The notes under the pieces: model-generated
The model's input: only the letters and a program-made list of their open reading frames with translations
Told to the model about the DNA's origin: nothing
The model's database searches: none
Assembly (NCBI GenBank): GCA_902806575.1
Contig: CADCXD010000007.1
Coordinates: 1,860,001 to 1,924,000, forward strand
Length of the DNA: 64,000 nt
Reading direction: 5' to 3'
Source: Jackrogersella multiformis
Taxonomy: Eukaryota > Ascomycota > Sordariomycetes > Xylariales > Hypoxylaceae
Part shown: in pieces, positions 1 to 13,049 of the stretch
How the letters are laid out: each line of letters starts with the position of its first letter
Numbering within the stretch: the first letter of the stretch is position 1
Made by a program: the position numbers and the translations under genes

Positions 1-3000
1 GTGATCTACCTACCTACCTACCTAGGTACCTAGATACCTATGTAGGTAGTGCAGTATACATAAGCCAATGCAGCCACGGCACATCACCCGTCTCTCTCCC
101 CTGCACACCGGCCTGACCAGCTCATCCGTTCAAACACACGCGAGGCTCAAGTACATACATAATGTACATATTAAGATGGGGCAGATCAGATCAGATCATC
201 AGATTCTCATCTTGACCACGCCACGGTGTCCCTCTTATATCTTATCATCTTCTGCTTGGGCGAAAGATGTGTAGGTACCATGAGCCAGACCTCTAAGCTA
301 GGTATGGCATCAAAGATACATGTAGCTTGACACTAATACCTACCTAGGTACGATTAGTACGTCAGAACCTTAAAGGTCAATGACGTGTTAAATATAAAAA
401 GCTTGAAGCCCTGGAGGAAGGCATACCACCTATATGTACCTAACCTAGGTAAGTAGTAAGTATCTAGCTGTCTACCAGACTCTACCTACCTACCTACATA
501 CCTAAGTAAGGTGTGTATCTAAACCAAATAGTAGGTACGTAACTACCTACACAGTATAAATGGATCTGACAGTAAATAATAAGGCGTCGACATACCGGTA
601 CCTAGGTATGTACGCTAACAGATACCTACCTATATTAGAGACTACTATGTACCTGCCGTGTAGTGTAGTAGAACTTCCGCGGTCCAATCATAATGCTGTT
701 CCTGGCGCTTGGCCGCGTTCGGGTTTAGCCCCTGAATGGTGTACCCCTGAGCTGGTGGGTAATATCCGCACCTCGTCCAGCCCGTTCCTGTCAACGATAG
801 AGTCAAAGAGTTTAGTGTACACTAGGTAGTGTGGTGTAGGCTTCCAGGCTTCTTTTCATTTTTCTTTTCGTCCACCTTTTTTTGGTCACCTCCCTTTTTT
901 TTTTTTTTATCACATCATGAGCCAACGTTTACGAAAGGACCTTAGTAAGCAATAGAGTGGCAAACTTGCTTACATGATTATTTTAGGTACCTAGGTACTT
1001 AACAGAAGCAAAAAGCAGAGAAGAACGGCTTTGCATCTGGCTGTGCCTAGCTGCCTAGGTAGGTAATAGGTACCTAGGTATGTAATATGGCTGCATCTCG
1101 TCTATCACAGCTACCTGCAACTTGACGTGGGGTATTAGATACTACCTAGGTAGGTATTATGTTTGGACGTCTTTATGTCTTTACGAAAAGTACCTCCCTG
1201 TCAGTATCATATCTCATTTTCTCCATTTTCACTGAATGGCCGATTTTTCTTACCTCCTAATCATGTACATAGTACCTAGGTAACAGGTAACTATTACATA
1301 CCTCTAGGAACTAACGACGACGTTAGTCTGGGCCATTCTCGTTTGTGTTATAGTAGTGGGTATAGGTAGCGTACCGGTACCCAGGTAGTATGTAGGTAGT
1401 ATATGATTTTTGAGCTAGGCATGATGATGAGGACTCCGAAATCCACCACTACCCGCAGTCGACGGCCCGCCTGAGAATCTGCCATCCTATCTCACATCTT
1501 AATTAGGTACCTAGTGCCTAGCAGCCAGGCAGCTAGTTACCTCTGGCATTCTGAGATGCAAGATCTCGATGGGCCCCCCCGAGGTCCAGCTGTGTGGATA
1601 AGGTACTACTAGTATGTATGACTTGCTTCGGCAGGTTAGGTTCCCAACGTTCATTGCTGATCCACTTCATCTTAAACTTGGCTCTTTGGGATATCGTATC
1701 CTTGACAACATCCCGCATCTTCGGCTCGACCAAGAGGTACAGGACATCGTCATAGGTAATTTACAAACATTCTTAAACTCCGGGGGAGCTGTGTCCAGTA
1801 CCTAGCAGCCTAGGTAGGCAAGACAATCCATGTTTATTACTATTACTAGTGTATTAGGCTCTTCCAATTTGTTGTTCCGAATATTTCACTATTTCGGGTG
1901 GACATTCGTCTTTCCTGGTTACCTGTCCTAATGCCTGCCATAGGTATATATCCTCGCCGCCTATGCCTATTACCACTCCGACAAGCCAGGTAACGCTGGA
2001 ATCGTTAGGTTGGCGACACAAGACGAATACATAACCTACGTTCCCGGCAGGCAGGCAGGCAGGCAGGCGGCGCTATGCATGAACTTGCATACGCAAATCA
2101 TAGAGACATATGCTGAGCAAGGTTCAGCAACATCTGCAATTGGTGCCAGACTGTACAGAATCTGAAGATTGAGAGAATGTTATCTAGGTACATTACTGAC
2201 ATGCACTGAGATCCCAACAAAAGTAGCATGCTTAATCTGGCACTACAATGGTACGCGCATGAAATACTGCCGGTAAGAGATCTTCGATGCCGCCGCTAAA
2301 GAACATTGAATTATTTGTCCTTGACTCTACGGAACGCGCCCCTCTCCTGTAAAGTTCTCGCAACACGCAATACTACCAACGACGATATGTGCCACCGACA
2401 ACCTTGGAAGTGCGTCTAATGGAAATCGAAGGACTGACGGCGGTAGGATTAGGAGGATTTACAGCCCTACCCCCTTCTACCTAGGGTACCGACTTGATGC
2501 TACCTAGGCTGCTAGGTAGGTATGCGATGCCATGCATACCCACCTAGTACCAGTTGCTCGGCGAACTCACTCTACACTTACCTACCTAGGTAGGTACGTG
2601 GATGCATCACATCGTGACACAGTACCACAAGACGAGTGGCCTTGGTTATTTCTACAATCGTGATACGCAAACAATTCCTCAGATTCATTAATTAATGTTA
2701 GGCTTCTTGCGGATTGCACATATAGCAACCTTAAAAATGTCTTATAAGAAGTCTTAGATGGCATGCTAATAATCATATCCCTGATGAAATGGTATATTAT
2801 AGTCTTCATTGCCTTGTCTAATCACATAAACAGAAGGGGGGGGTGTAGATGTCAGCCTTTTTCCATGTGGAAGACGATGTACCACATTCTGCTCGACTTG
2901 GAAAAGTTATCCCATCAGCTCATTAATATGTGCTCCATATCCAATATGAATTTTGTTAGTCTAGAAACTACCTACCTATGTACCTAGGTATGTATCAATT

Positions 3001-4296
3001 TGGGGAAGAAGAGAGCACTACGCATGTACGCAGTCAGGCAGTCAGGCAGTCAGGTAGCATGGACAAATTCGTCTGTATACCAGGCAACGAGTATTCAAGT
3101 ATGTATCTTACCTAATGCTCGAAGAGATCGACCGCGATGTGCATAACGTAACTGCCCAAGTCGCTCCGCGTAGACCAAGACGTCATCCGAACTCTTAGTA
3201 GTCGAGGTAACTACCACAAATGAACTCATGATCAAGCGATCACAGGATCGTGATCGAAAGAAGCCTAGGAGTATGTATACATGCAATACCCCCGTGGATG
3301 GGAATACTCACCTATCCGCAGCGGCGAAGACTTGAGTTGAAGCGCGCTTGGGCTTCATCAATAGGGAATGCTCCACGATGAGAATTAGCGATGGAGGAGT
3401 CGGATCAAGATTCAACACACAGGACCAACCGGTCCACGAGCGTGCGCTTTCTCATGCTCTTTCTCGTGCTCCAAGACCCTAACTAATAGATGATGGTCAT
3501 ATCTAGTGTAGTACCTTTCCAACTCCCGAACCTTCCCATAGAGTCATGGCCAATAAACCATGCAGGCGATAATCTACCGATTGTCATCATCATCGCCACC
3601 GTCGAAACCGTCGAAACCGCCGTGCGGCTCTCTGGCTCTCTGGGCACGATGGGTGGGCTCACCACTCACAATTAGGTGTTGCGATAGTCTAAGGAAATGG
3701 AACGCACCAGTAGTAAGTCTGGCGCCGGGGAAGGGCAGAAACGTGGGGTGCGACATGACTGCGAAATCGCCGGTCACGCTCCCCAGCTGATCCTTCACGA
3801 TCGACCCCCAACCCTCAACCTTTCCTCTTAGGTCCTACTGCATCTTACCCGCAAGTTATGATTCGTTTCCACGAATTACCTAGGGTAAAATTTCATGCGG
3901 GGTAAGCTACCTGTGGTGCGACTCGCGCCTAGGTCGTCGACTGGACCCTGCGCGGAGAAATATGACTGACTGACTGACTGCCTGCCTACCTACCTACATA
4001 CACTAGGTAGGCTGCTAGGTACGGAGGAACGAGTATTTGCGATATATATATATATTTTTTCTTTTTTCCACCCCTTGCTCCCACTGTGAAAGGAGATTTC
4101 GCCCTTTCGCCGTGTATATCATGCCGGCGTCCCGTGGCGGGAGCCATCGAGAGCACTCGCACACCTTTTCAGCTCTTTGACAGAACCCAAACACCAAGAA
4201 ATCCAAATTGCCGTCATAGCTTTTCGTTCTACTACGGTCTGATCATCGGCGTATCTAATACTTCGAGCAACTTACCTACCTACCTAAGTATCCATC
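1..4296. other. gene-poor region rich in TACCTAGGTA motifs
   Basis: No convincing gene was found here. The stretch is full of the short palindrome TACCTAGGTA and partial copies (for example around 1-50, 320-350, 425-455, 480-520, 985-1085, 1130-1160, 2480-2525 and 2965-2995). It also holds other microsatellites: a GGCA run near 2050, a CAGTCAGG run near 3030 and a GACT/CCTA run near 3963. On the minus strand about 3100-3800 has coding-like stretches with possible splice sites, but no recognisable domain and no complete model. It may be a decayed gene. Confidence 0.6.
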
Positions 4297-4392
4297 ATGT
4301 ATGCGGCCCACTGTTGCAAATGCGGAGGCATCTTCGTCATCAACACGAACTGCACTTGGTGCAAGCACAAGGAATGCTCGGAGTGCCGTTGA
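4297..4392 (+). CDS. putative 31-residue zinc-binding micro-protein
   Basis: An ATG opens a 31-codon frame that ends in TGA. The peptide has seven cysteines, arranged CCKC near the N-terminus and then CTWCKHKECSEC at the C-terminus. This resembles the short zinc-ribbon-like proteins and domains seen across ascomycetes (CCxCG, then CxxCxHxxCxxC). A TA-rich stretch near 4045 and a cluster of CCTA repeats lie just upstream. No intron is needed. It could also be the surviving exon of a longer gene or a fragment of one. The cysteine pattern is seen directly; the zinc-binding role is inferred from spacing. Confidence 0.45.
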   Translation: MYAAHCCKCGGIFVINTNCTWCKHKECSECR

Positions 4393-5797
4393 GCTGAGCT
4401 AGCTCTTAGTGATGAGGTTAGGATAGGCTCGCCACTGTTGTCTAAGACAAACGTCACTAACAATGTACAGCTTCCTCTCCTTCCTGATCTTTTTCTTTCG
4501 AAGTCGCAGCGGGGCTAGATCTTCACACGAACAGATCACGCAGACACCAGCAGGCGCCAGCAGGTACACAGGTGTTTAGCTGTCGTGGGGATATCGGAAA
4601 TCCTCGGTTTCACCAAGGCCACGATTTGGTCGGGTTGGCTCGGCGTTCTAACGATGGTGCTAGTGCTAGCAATGGAAATGGGTACGGGAAAGGGGGAAAT
4701 AAGGAGAAAAAGGAGAAAAAGAGAAAAAGGAAAGAGAAAAAAATAACGGCGCTAATAATTTATTCCCTTATTATACATACACGATACCTTACCCACGGCT
4801 TCAATTATCATAATTTGTTAATTTAATAAAAACTTACCTAGGAGGTACCTTAGCAGTCAGATACCTAAGTACCTATGCTTAGCGGTTAACGTACAAGCGA
4901 TGGCGATTCGATCTTTCTGCCCAACTCTCATTCTGCCCCCTCGGTCAATTTGTTCATCTCTCGAGACTTGTAGAAGTGTGAATGTGTAAAAGTTGAAAAG
5001 TAAAAGGGGAGCAATAGGTACACCTAAGTGTACCTAGGTAGGTAATCCCCACGCGGCAGTGTCTCGAGAGCCAGCCAATCAGCAGAGGCTCTCCCCACCC
5101 CCTCCCCCCTTTCCTTCCATTTCTTCCTTTTTGATCTAAAGTTAATGTGGCACGACATATGACAGGGGGATCATAGGTACATAATACATCGCTCCAGCCT
5201 CACCAATCACCGGCTGAGTGACTCGGATACCAACGTATTAATACCGTACATAGGTATCTACTTATGTAAGAGGTAGTCAAGGTTTCACTTAAATACATAG
5301 TTTGCTTCCTAGAAAGCTGAGCATACCTAATCATAATCGATGCTTGGCATCCTCATCAATAAGGAACCGACTCTTTGGAACTACCTACCCACAATTATCG
5401 GCTGAGGCCCCGAACTGTACGGATCTATACGTTGGTCATGATCCACAGCAATGCACTTTGCAGGTTGCACTTTGCAGTACACGTAGCTTCATCAGTCCCA
5501 TGAAGGCCTTATAAGTAAAGTTTCTAACGAAGCCATGATGCATACCTCGTAGGTAGGTATACATCAACTCGTGAGGGTTCGAAGAGGACTGCCACCATGA
5601 GAAAAAAAACAGGAATTTCGTCAAGGAAACAAGATAAATAGGCTCTTCTAGACAATCCAGCTCGTGATCCATGTTGGCATGCCTGATTAAATTAGTTTCG
5701 CACTCATAGGAAACCGGACCACTAGGCTAAGTACGTAGGCAGGTAGGGTAGAATGTTTGCTTCCCTTTGGCTTAGTACCAACATTACTCCCTAATAA
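4393..5797. other. intergenic, no gene seen
   Basis: The stretch contains purine-rich runs (about 4690-4745), several TACCTAGGTA-type motifs (4835-4875, 5020-5045, 5245-5260) and pyrimidine tracts. No frame shows recognisable protein similarity or a usable exon chain. Confidence 0.5.
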
Positions 5798-5805
5798 TAT
5801 ATAAA
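5798..5805 (+). promoter_or_regulatory. TATA box of the vWA-Vint gene
   Basis: TATATAAA lies 74 bases upstream of the proposed ATG at 5879, in an otherwise mixed-composition leader. The distance suits a core promoter with a short 5' UTR. Confidence 0.45.
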
Positions 5806-5878
5806 TCAAACACATCGGTGATCAATCTATATTGGCTCAACTTGTACTTCTTCGCCTGTCTCGACTATCACCAACAAT

Positions 5879-8361
5879 ATGGTAAGCAAAAACATCGAGG
5901 GGTCACCAGCTTCACCTACCTCTCTAACAAGACTCGCAGGTCAAGAAAGAACAAGACACAAGAGAGCGCTCCTTAGAGCACCTCCCTCTAAGGCTGACCC
6001 CTTCCTCGAATATGGAGACCTCCGAGGATGTCCGTGTGAGCATACATCCCGTGCCAGCGCATGATGGAATTGTCGTTCGCGTACAGCCGCCAACAAATCC
6101 GAATAACCCTCAACTTCGTCATATTCCATGCGACATCGTACTGGTTATAGACGTTTCTGGAAGCATGGGACTGCCAGCCCCTGCGAAGATGAACGGGGAC
6201 GATGGACAGTTGAGTTCGGAGAACTTTGGGTTGTCGATTCTTGACATGGTGAAGCACGTTGCACGTACAATCCTGAGCACCTTGGACGAAGGGGATAGAT
6301 TTGGAATTGTAACCTTCAGTCAAGACGCTACGGCAAGCTTCTATCTTTTCTGCGCCGTATAACTAGGTCCTTTGCTGATATATAATTATCAACGAGCAGG
6401 TGATACAAAAGTTACTATTGATGACGCCTGGCAACAAGAACCTAGCCAGATCTAACATTGAAGCTATGAAGCCGGAAAGTAGGACCAACCTCTGGCATGG
6501 AATACAGAAAGGGGTAGGCCTTTTCGAGGGGGGGGAGAATACGGGACGAGTCCCCGCAGTTATCATACTAACAGATGGCCAACCTAATTACATGTACAAA
6601 TCATACCCTACTCCTATTGAGCCGAGGGGAACAACTGACATGATCCACAGGTGTCCTGCTCAAGGGTATGTCCCAAAGATACGCGGAACCTGGGAAAACC
6701 TCCCAGCAACGATTCATACGTTTGGTTTTGGTTACGACATCAGGTCGGGTCTGTTGAAATCCATTGCGGAGATCGGGGGCGGCAACTATGCTTTCATTCC
6801 TGATGCTGGCATGATAGTATGAGAACCTATCTGGCATTATTAAATCGCTAACGAAACCCAGGGGACAGTGTTCGTTCATGCAGTCGCGCATCTTCAAACG
6901 ACATATGCCATGAAATGTACACTTCAATTGGTCACACCAAAGAGTATTCATTTAAGAACGACAGCTGGTAAAACTATCGACCAACAGGAGCATGATGCAG
7001 CAGATCACAGGAAGCTCGTAATCCGTCTTGGGAACCTGCAATATGGCCAATCACGAGACATATACCTCGAGAACATCGACAGCCAGTGCCTCAAAGCGGC
7101 AATCAGTTCCGCTGCTGGAAGTACTACTATCAGCGCAATGCTCACATTCTCACAGATGAGCGCTGTAGAATGCCGTGTTTTCGATGAAAAGGACGTGCTA
7201 GAGAGCCCTGATCTTCCGGAGTCAGAGATTGCCTACCATAGGAGCAGATCGATGATCTGTGACTTCCTTTCCTCCTTTTTTCCTCTTCAGAGAGACGGAG
7301 AATACGAAACTCGCAAGGAGATGAATCCGAAGCGTTGCCAACCTGACCTCCAGCGCTTGATAGAAAATATACCGGCTAGACTTTACGATGACGAGTATAA
7401 TAAGTCTCTGATGGAAGATCTTGTGGGCAATCGACCGTCTGGACAGGTATCTCTGGCCCTATCTGTTGAGGGCTATTTTCGCCAATGGGGCTGTCATTAT
7501 TTCATTAGTCTATGGAACGCGCATGCGAAGCAACTGTAAGTCCTCACCGGTGGATATGAATTTCTAGCCTCCTTCCCCTTTTTATGATTAGACCTTCTTT
7601 CTAACTCTCTTGGGTTTGTAGGTGTAATTCTTTCAAGGACCCCGGCCCCTTAATGTACAACCAGAACCACTTCTTCGCCAATTGCAGAGATGCTCTCGAC
7701 CGATGCTTTGACACTATCCCACCACCTACGCCATCGTGTCCCGGATTCGCTACTACGCGTTGTATCCGTCCGTCATTGCTAAACCAGCGGAGTGGTCCCT
7801 GCTTCACTGGCTGACGGCCACCAGGTACCCGTCCGCGAACTCCGGCGTGGTTTAAGCGTACGAACACCAGTTGGTAACAGAACAGTCGCGGCTATACTAA
7901 AGACAATGGTCCGTGTGGCCACGATGTGTAAGATTGGAGATATTGTCATTACGCCGTGGCACCCAATCCGGGTCGACCATGTCGGAACGGCGGCTCGGTG
8001 GAGCTTTCCTGCCGACCTCGTTCTTGCGTCGGGGCAACCTGAGATCGTTCTACACTCGGGGCCTATCTACTCTGTGCTCCTACAGCCGGACCGCAATGCC
8101 GAGGCCCACGCCTTTAAGATCGGCGGCGTCTGGGCAGTCGCGCTGGGCCACGGCGTGGTTCGGGGAAATGACGTCCGCGCCCATAGGCTCCTAGGTGATT
8201 ATGGAAAGGTCGCGAGAGCTATCGCGAGATTAAAGCCGGGAAGTGATGGCGTTGCGCTGTCTAGTGGAGTGAAGAGACGAGAAGGAGATAGGCTAGTGTG
8301 TGGGTTCAAGAAACACGCACCATTACATTACTCGAACGTAGGGGGCAGCGGTAAAGTCTGA
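5879..8361 (+). CDS. vWA-Vint (Hint) domain protein, frameshifted at the Hint start
   Basis: Proposed exons are 5879-5881 (ATG only), 5940-6356, 6400-6816, 6862-7535 and 7622 onward. The N-terminal half is a von Willebrand factor A domain with the MIDAS motif DVSGSMG and the conserved block GGGNYAFIPDAGMI. The C-terminal half is a Vint-type Hint domain: SLADGHQVPVRELRRG, the TPWHP block carrying the conserved histidine, and an ALGHG block. This architecture is a known fungal family usually annotated as vWA/Hint or U-box-like proteins; the cellular role is unknown. The exon at 7622 runs in one frame to the Hint Cys (GPCF, TGC at 7800-7802) and hits TGA at 7812. The rest of the Hint domain continues in another frame from about 7803 to the stop at 8359-8361. 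A few residues normally found between Cys and LADG are missing, so a small out-of-frame deletion is likely and the gene may be a recent pseudogene. Confidence 0.75.
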
Positions 8362-8616
8362 ATATAGCTGAATTTTTTTTACCTTCAGGTATAAATAAGC
8401 CCGTACGCGGAGAAAGGTCGATAGAACAATATAATAATAAAAGGAGTGATTACACCCGAAGACTACTCGTAAATCACTGTTATAAAACACCACATTGCAA
8501 AATCCTCAGCCGAAAACAACACATACTCAAAAAATACAAATTCAAAAGACGTCGTATCTACCTTGATAGACATATAATTAAATTTGTAACCCTGTATCTA
8601 TCAATAATAAACTGTC

Positions 8617-9027
8617 ATGCAATTTTTGACCATCTTATCGACTAGGCTGGCCCCCGTAGGCAGCACCATCAGGGCCCCTATACGAATAATGAGCAACAAG
8701 TCATTCGACAACAATACCTCGAGCCCAGGAGACGAAGAAGTACTTGCGGGGTTTCATCTTATTTACCTAGAAACAATGAATATGGCATCGACGACGGCTC
8801 AATATAGACCAGACGACCCTGTCCCTTTCCATGATATCCCACATTGTTATGTAAGTCATATGAGACGTAGAGAGGGTAGCCTGGCAATTACTAACCACCC
8901 ACTTTAGCAAGATTGTATCAACACAAACTGTTGTAACGACTGGCCGAGTCTTGGAGATGTTAGAGAGCTCACTGTTAATGAGTGGTGTCATTCAAAATGG
9001 ATACCAACTCAGAACCTGGATACATGA
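8617..9027 (+). CDS. hypothetical small Cys-containing protein
   Basis: A frame opens at ATG 8617 (or 8689) and runs to a GTAAGT donor at 8850. With an intron to the acceptor before 8908 it continues as a Cys-rich tail (QDCINTNCCNDW, then NEWCHSKW) and stops at 9025-9027. Another Cys-rich stretch (DSCARCRPGC) follows in a different frame from 9038. That may be a further exon or the remnant of one. No family is recognised and no clear signal peptide is seen. It lies 250 bp beyond the vWA-Vint gene, in the transition to the AT-rich block, so it could equally be a decayed gene. Confidence 0.25.
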
Positions 9028-9508
9028 GCATCTTCAGGTTTGCATCAAGGATTCATGTGCAAGATGTAGACCAGGATGTCGCGATGATTCAACGAGATGG
9101 CAAAAGGCTGTATGTGCAAACAGCTAAGACCAAAGACACAGGTCAAACAATATATATATATAATGGTATTTAAACGGGCTTCTATCCCCTAAGAGGTTGT
9201 ACAGACACAAATGGGAATTTATGAGTTTGTACGGGGAAACGGAGTTTATGCCGATGAATCCTGAGAAGTGGATGATGATATTAGATGGAAGCATGAAATT
9301 ATGATAGCTGTGGGAGGGATAAGGGAGAAGAGGATGGAAATAAAGGGGAAGGTATAGAGAGACTAAAGAGAGGTAGATAGAGCTATGGATAGCTCTGATT
9401 AACAATCTATAGTAACATAGATCCTTTAGGTACCCCTAGATGCCTCTACACGCAGTTCGACGAAGAACCGGAATTCAATTAGATATCTAAATCATGACTA
9501 GTACTTAC

Positions 9509-9861
9509 ATGACCTTGGGTCTGCCGACGGGCGTCGTGTTGGTGTCGAATAAAGGAGTCTACATGGCTTGTAGACTCATCGTTAGACTGTAGTTGTCTGC
9601 GATGTTCGGTATCTGAGTGAGCTAATTGACGAAGACTTGGTCCTCCTTCATGGATTGAAGAAGGGGAGGAGGGTCAATCGCAACATTGGTCAGCCTTGAC
9701 ATGATAAGATTAGTGAACTCCGTGCCAACGAAGTCCGCGTATGGGAGATCTCTATCGACGTCTTTTCCGTAGCGCGAACCACATTCTAGGGACCACCAAA
9801 AGCAGAGCCACGTCCACTAGTGTTGTCCGAAGACTTGGCGGAAGTTCTCTTTTGGCCCGAG
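9509..9861 (-). pseudogene. broken exon of an unidentified gene, next to the RIP block
   Basis: Read on the minus strand, an acceptor (TTTATAG) precedes 9861 and a GTAAGT donor follows 9509. In between is a long protein-like frame containing ECGSRYGKD, LPYADFVGTEFTNL, IDPPPLLQSM and NTTPVGRPKVM. It is interrupted by three TAG codons. Two of them can be explained by single G-to-A or C-to-T changes of Trp or Gln codons. The upstream part of the gene would lie beyond 9950, where the AT-rich block begins, so the gene was probably truncated by transposon insertion and lightly hit by RIP. I do not recognise the family. Confidence 0.5.
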
Positions 9862-10022
9862 CTATAAAATAAAGAGTCGATTAATTGCTTGTAAGGCCAT
9901 ACGGCTACAGGGACTTAGGCCTATTGAGGATAAGGTCAGGTCACGTGGATCGTGAAAGTTATAAAACTTTAAACTGTATACTTTAAAAGAAATTATATAA
10001 TAAAAGAAAAAAAAAGTAATTA

Positions 10023-11157
10023 TAATCGGATAAATTAAAAAGACTTTATATAAAATTAATTTTAATTAATAAAAATATAAAATTTTAAATTTATAACGTT
10101 AATAATATTAAAAAAATATAAAATTAATTTTTTTTAAATTAATTTTTTCGAAAAAAGTAATTTTATATTTTATAAAGTTAAAAACAATATATTTAATTAA
10201 AAAAATTATTCGCGGTAAAATAAATAAATAAATTAAATTAAAAACGCGTTAAAAAATAACGAATAAAAACTTTTCGTAAAAACTTTAAAAAATTAAATAA
10301 ACCGATAAAATAATATTTAATATTTTTAAAATATATAAAATTAATTTATTTAATCGTAATACGTTTAAATAATTATAAAAAATTTAAATAAAAAGTTAAA
10401 AATAATTTATTTAAAAATATATTAAAATTTATTTTAAATTTTATATAATAAATATAATAAATATAATTACGTAATTAAAAAATTAATTAAAAAATAAAAA
10501 TAAATTATACGATATTTAATAAAAACGAGTTTAAAAATATTAATTCGATTAAATAATTTTAAAATTACCGGTAAACGTCGTTAATAAAATATAAAAAAAA
10601 AGTAATAAAAAACTTACGATACGCGTAAAACACGTAAAATTAAATTATAAAGCCGTAAATTTATTAAATAATTATAAAAAATTTAAATAAAAATTTAAAA
10701 AATAATTAATTTTAAAAATATATTTATAAAAAGTTATAATTATATAATTTATATTTAAAGTAATAATTTATACGTTAAAAATAGCCCGTGCTTTATATTT
10801 ATTAACTTTATTTCGCGATATTAACTTTATTTTTATTTTTAAAAATAATAATTATTTTAAAATTTTTATTTTAATTTATTAATATATAATAATATTTTAA
10901 AATATATAAAAATAATTATAAATATAAAAAAAATATAAACCGTAAAACTTTTAATAAAAATGTTTTTTTAACTTTAATTTATTAAATAAATAAAAAGCTT
11001 AATATAATATAATATATAATTTTAAAATTATTAAAATTATTATATAATTATTAATAAAAATAAATTAATTTAAAAACTTAATAAAAAAATTAAAAAATTA
11101 AAGTTTTAAAAACTTATTTTAATTAATTATAAACGATAAAAAAACTTATTATTTAAT
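10023..11157. mobile_element. TIR element copy 1, RIP-degraded
   Basis: This copy begins TAATCGGATAAATT and runs collinear with the copy at 13050-14179, with an offset of about 3.01-3.03 kb. Differences are mostly C/T and G/A. The right terminal repeat is partly lost, so the end is approximate. It is more heavily mutated than copy 2. Confidence 0.55.
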
Positions 11158-13049
11158 TAAAAAACATTTATATAATAAAAATATATTTATAAATATAAAA
11201 TAAAAAAACTTTAATATAAAATACGATTAAAAATATTAATATAATAAATTTTATAAAACTTTTTTTATATCGTTAACGAAAATATATATAATTTATTTTA
11301 ATAAATAACTTATATTTATAATAATTTATTTTTAATATTAATTTATACGAACGTAACTCGTATATACGTAAAAATGCTTTTTATTTAAAGTTTTATATAA
11401 TATAATTTTACGTTATATTTAATAATTAATATAAAAATAAAATATATATTATTATTTTAAATACTTTACGTTATATTTAATATTAATTTATTTAAAGTTT
11501 ATTTTTAATTTTTTAATAATTATAATAAATTTAAAAAACTTATATTTTAATAATTTAACGAAAAAACCACGTTTATATAATTATTTATAAAATAATTAAA
11601 GATATTTTATATATTTTTTAACATTTTTTAAATATATTATAATATCGTTAAAATAAATAATATAAATTACGTTAATTAACTTATTTAATACTTTATATAT
11701 ATAAACTTAAAAAATAACCGAGGCATTTATTAATTTAAAATATATAACCGTATATTTAAATTATTTATATCGTATTTAAAATATAATTTTTTATTAATTT
11801 TTTTTCCGAATATAAATTTAATAATATATATTATAAAAGTTAATTTTAAAAAAGATTTTAACGAAATTTAATCGCTTTATAATTTTTAATATAAAAAGTA
11901 AAAAATATTAATTCTTTATAATAATTTTATTAAAATTTTAATAATTAATATATAATTAAAACTTTTTTTTAATATAAATAAAATAAAAGCTTTAATATTT
12001 ATTTAAAAATATTTAATATAATTAAACGTTAAATTATTTCGTATATATTTTTAAAATTCCTTTTATTACGATTTTAACGTAAAATAAATTAACTCGTATA
12101 AAAGTATTTTATTTTTTATTAAATTAATAACGTGTTTAACGTTAAAAATATAAAGAATTTTTTTATTTTTAATTTATTATAAATATCTTAAAATAATTTA
12201 AAGTAATTAAAAAATATAATGTTAAATAACGTATTATTATTTACTTTTTAAATTACGATTTTACTTTTTAAGCTTAAATTATTAATATTAATTATATACG
12301 TTTTTTTATCGAAAATTAAATTAATAAACTTTTATAAATTAATTTTTAAATAAAACTTAAATTTTTATTAATAAATAATCATATAAAATATAATTTTTAA
12401 TTAATTTATTTTTAATTTTAATAAGAAAAGTTTAAGTGTTTATATATCGTAATATATAACGTAAAAAATTTATTTAATAAATTACGTTTTTTTATTTTTA
12501 TTAATTATTTAAAAAACGGTAAAATAAGTTTTAAAATATTTAATATAATTATTATTTAAGTTAATTAAGTTTAATAATAAAATATTACCTAATTTTAATT
12601 TTTTTAAAATAAGGTTTTTATAAAATATATTTACCGTAATTTTAATATTATTATTAATTATTATATTAATATTTTTTTTCGTAATTAATACGATTAAATT
12701 ATAAAAAAGTAACTTTATATTATATATTTAATTTTTTTTAATTAAAGTAAATTAAATATACGCGTTTACTTTAACTTAACTTTTAAATTTTCTTTATTTA
12801 AATTATTTCATTTATTTCTTTAAAATTTTTAAAAGAAAGTTAATAATATAAATTACGCGATATTATTATTATAATTATTTTTATATAATATTTAAATAGT
12901 TTTAAGTTAAAATAAAAGGCTTATATTTTTAACTTAATAATAAACGTTTAATTAATATTTTTTCCGTTTATAATTTTAATAAATAAACTTATTAATGTTT
13001 TAAAATTTACGTTAATTTTTTTAATTTAATTTATTATAACCGTGGTTTA

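Noticed and set aside
2040..2070. Tandem GGCA and similar short repeats as a possible CRISPR or telomere
   Set aside because: Unit is 4 bp without spacers and does not match TTAGGG; it is a microsatellite.
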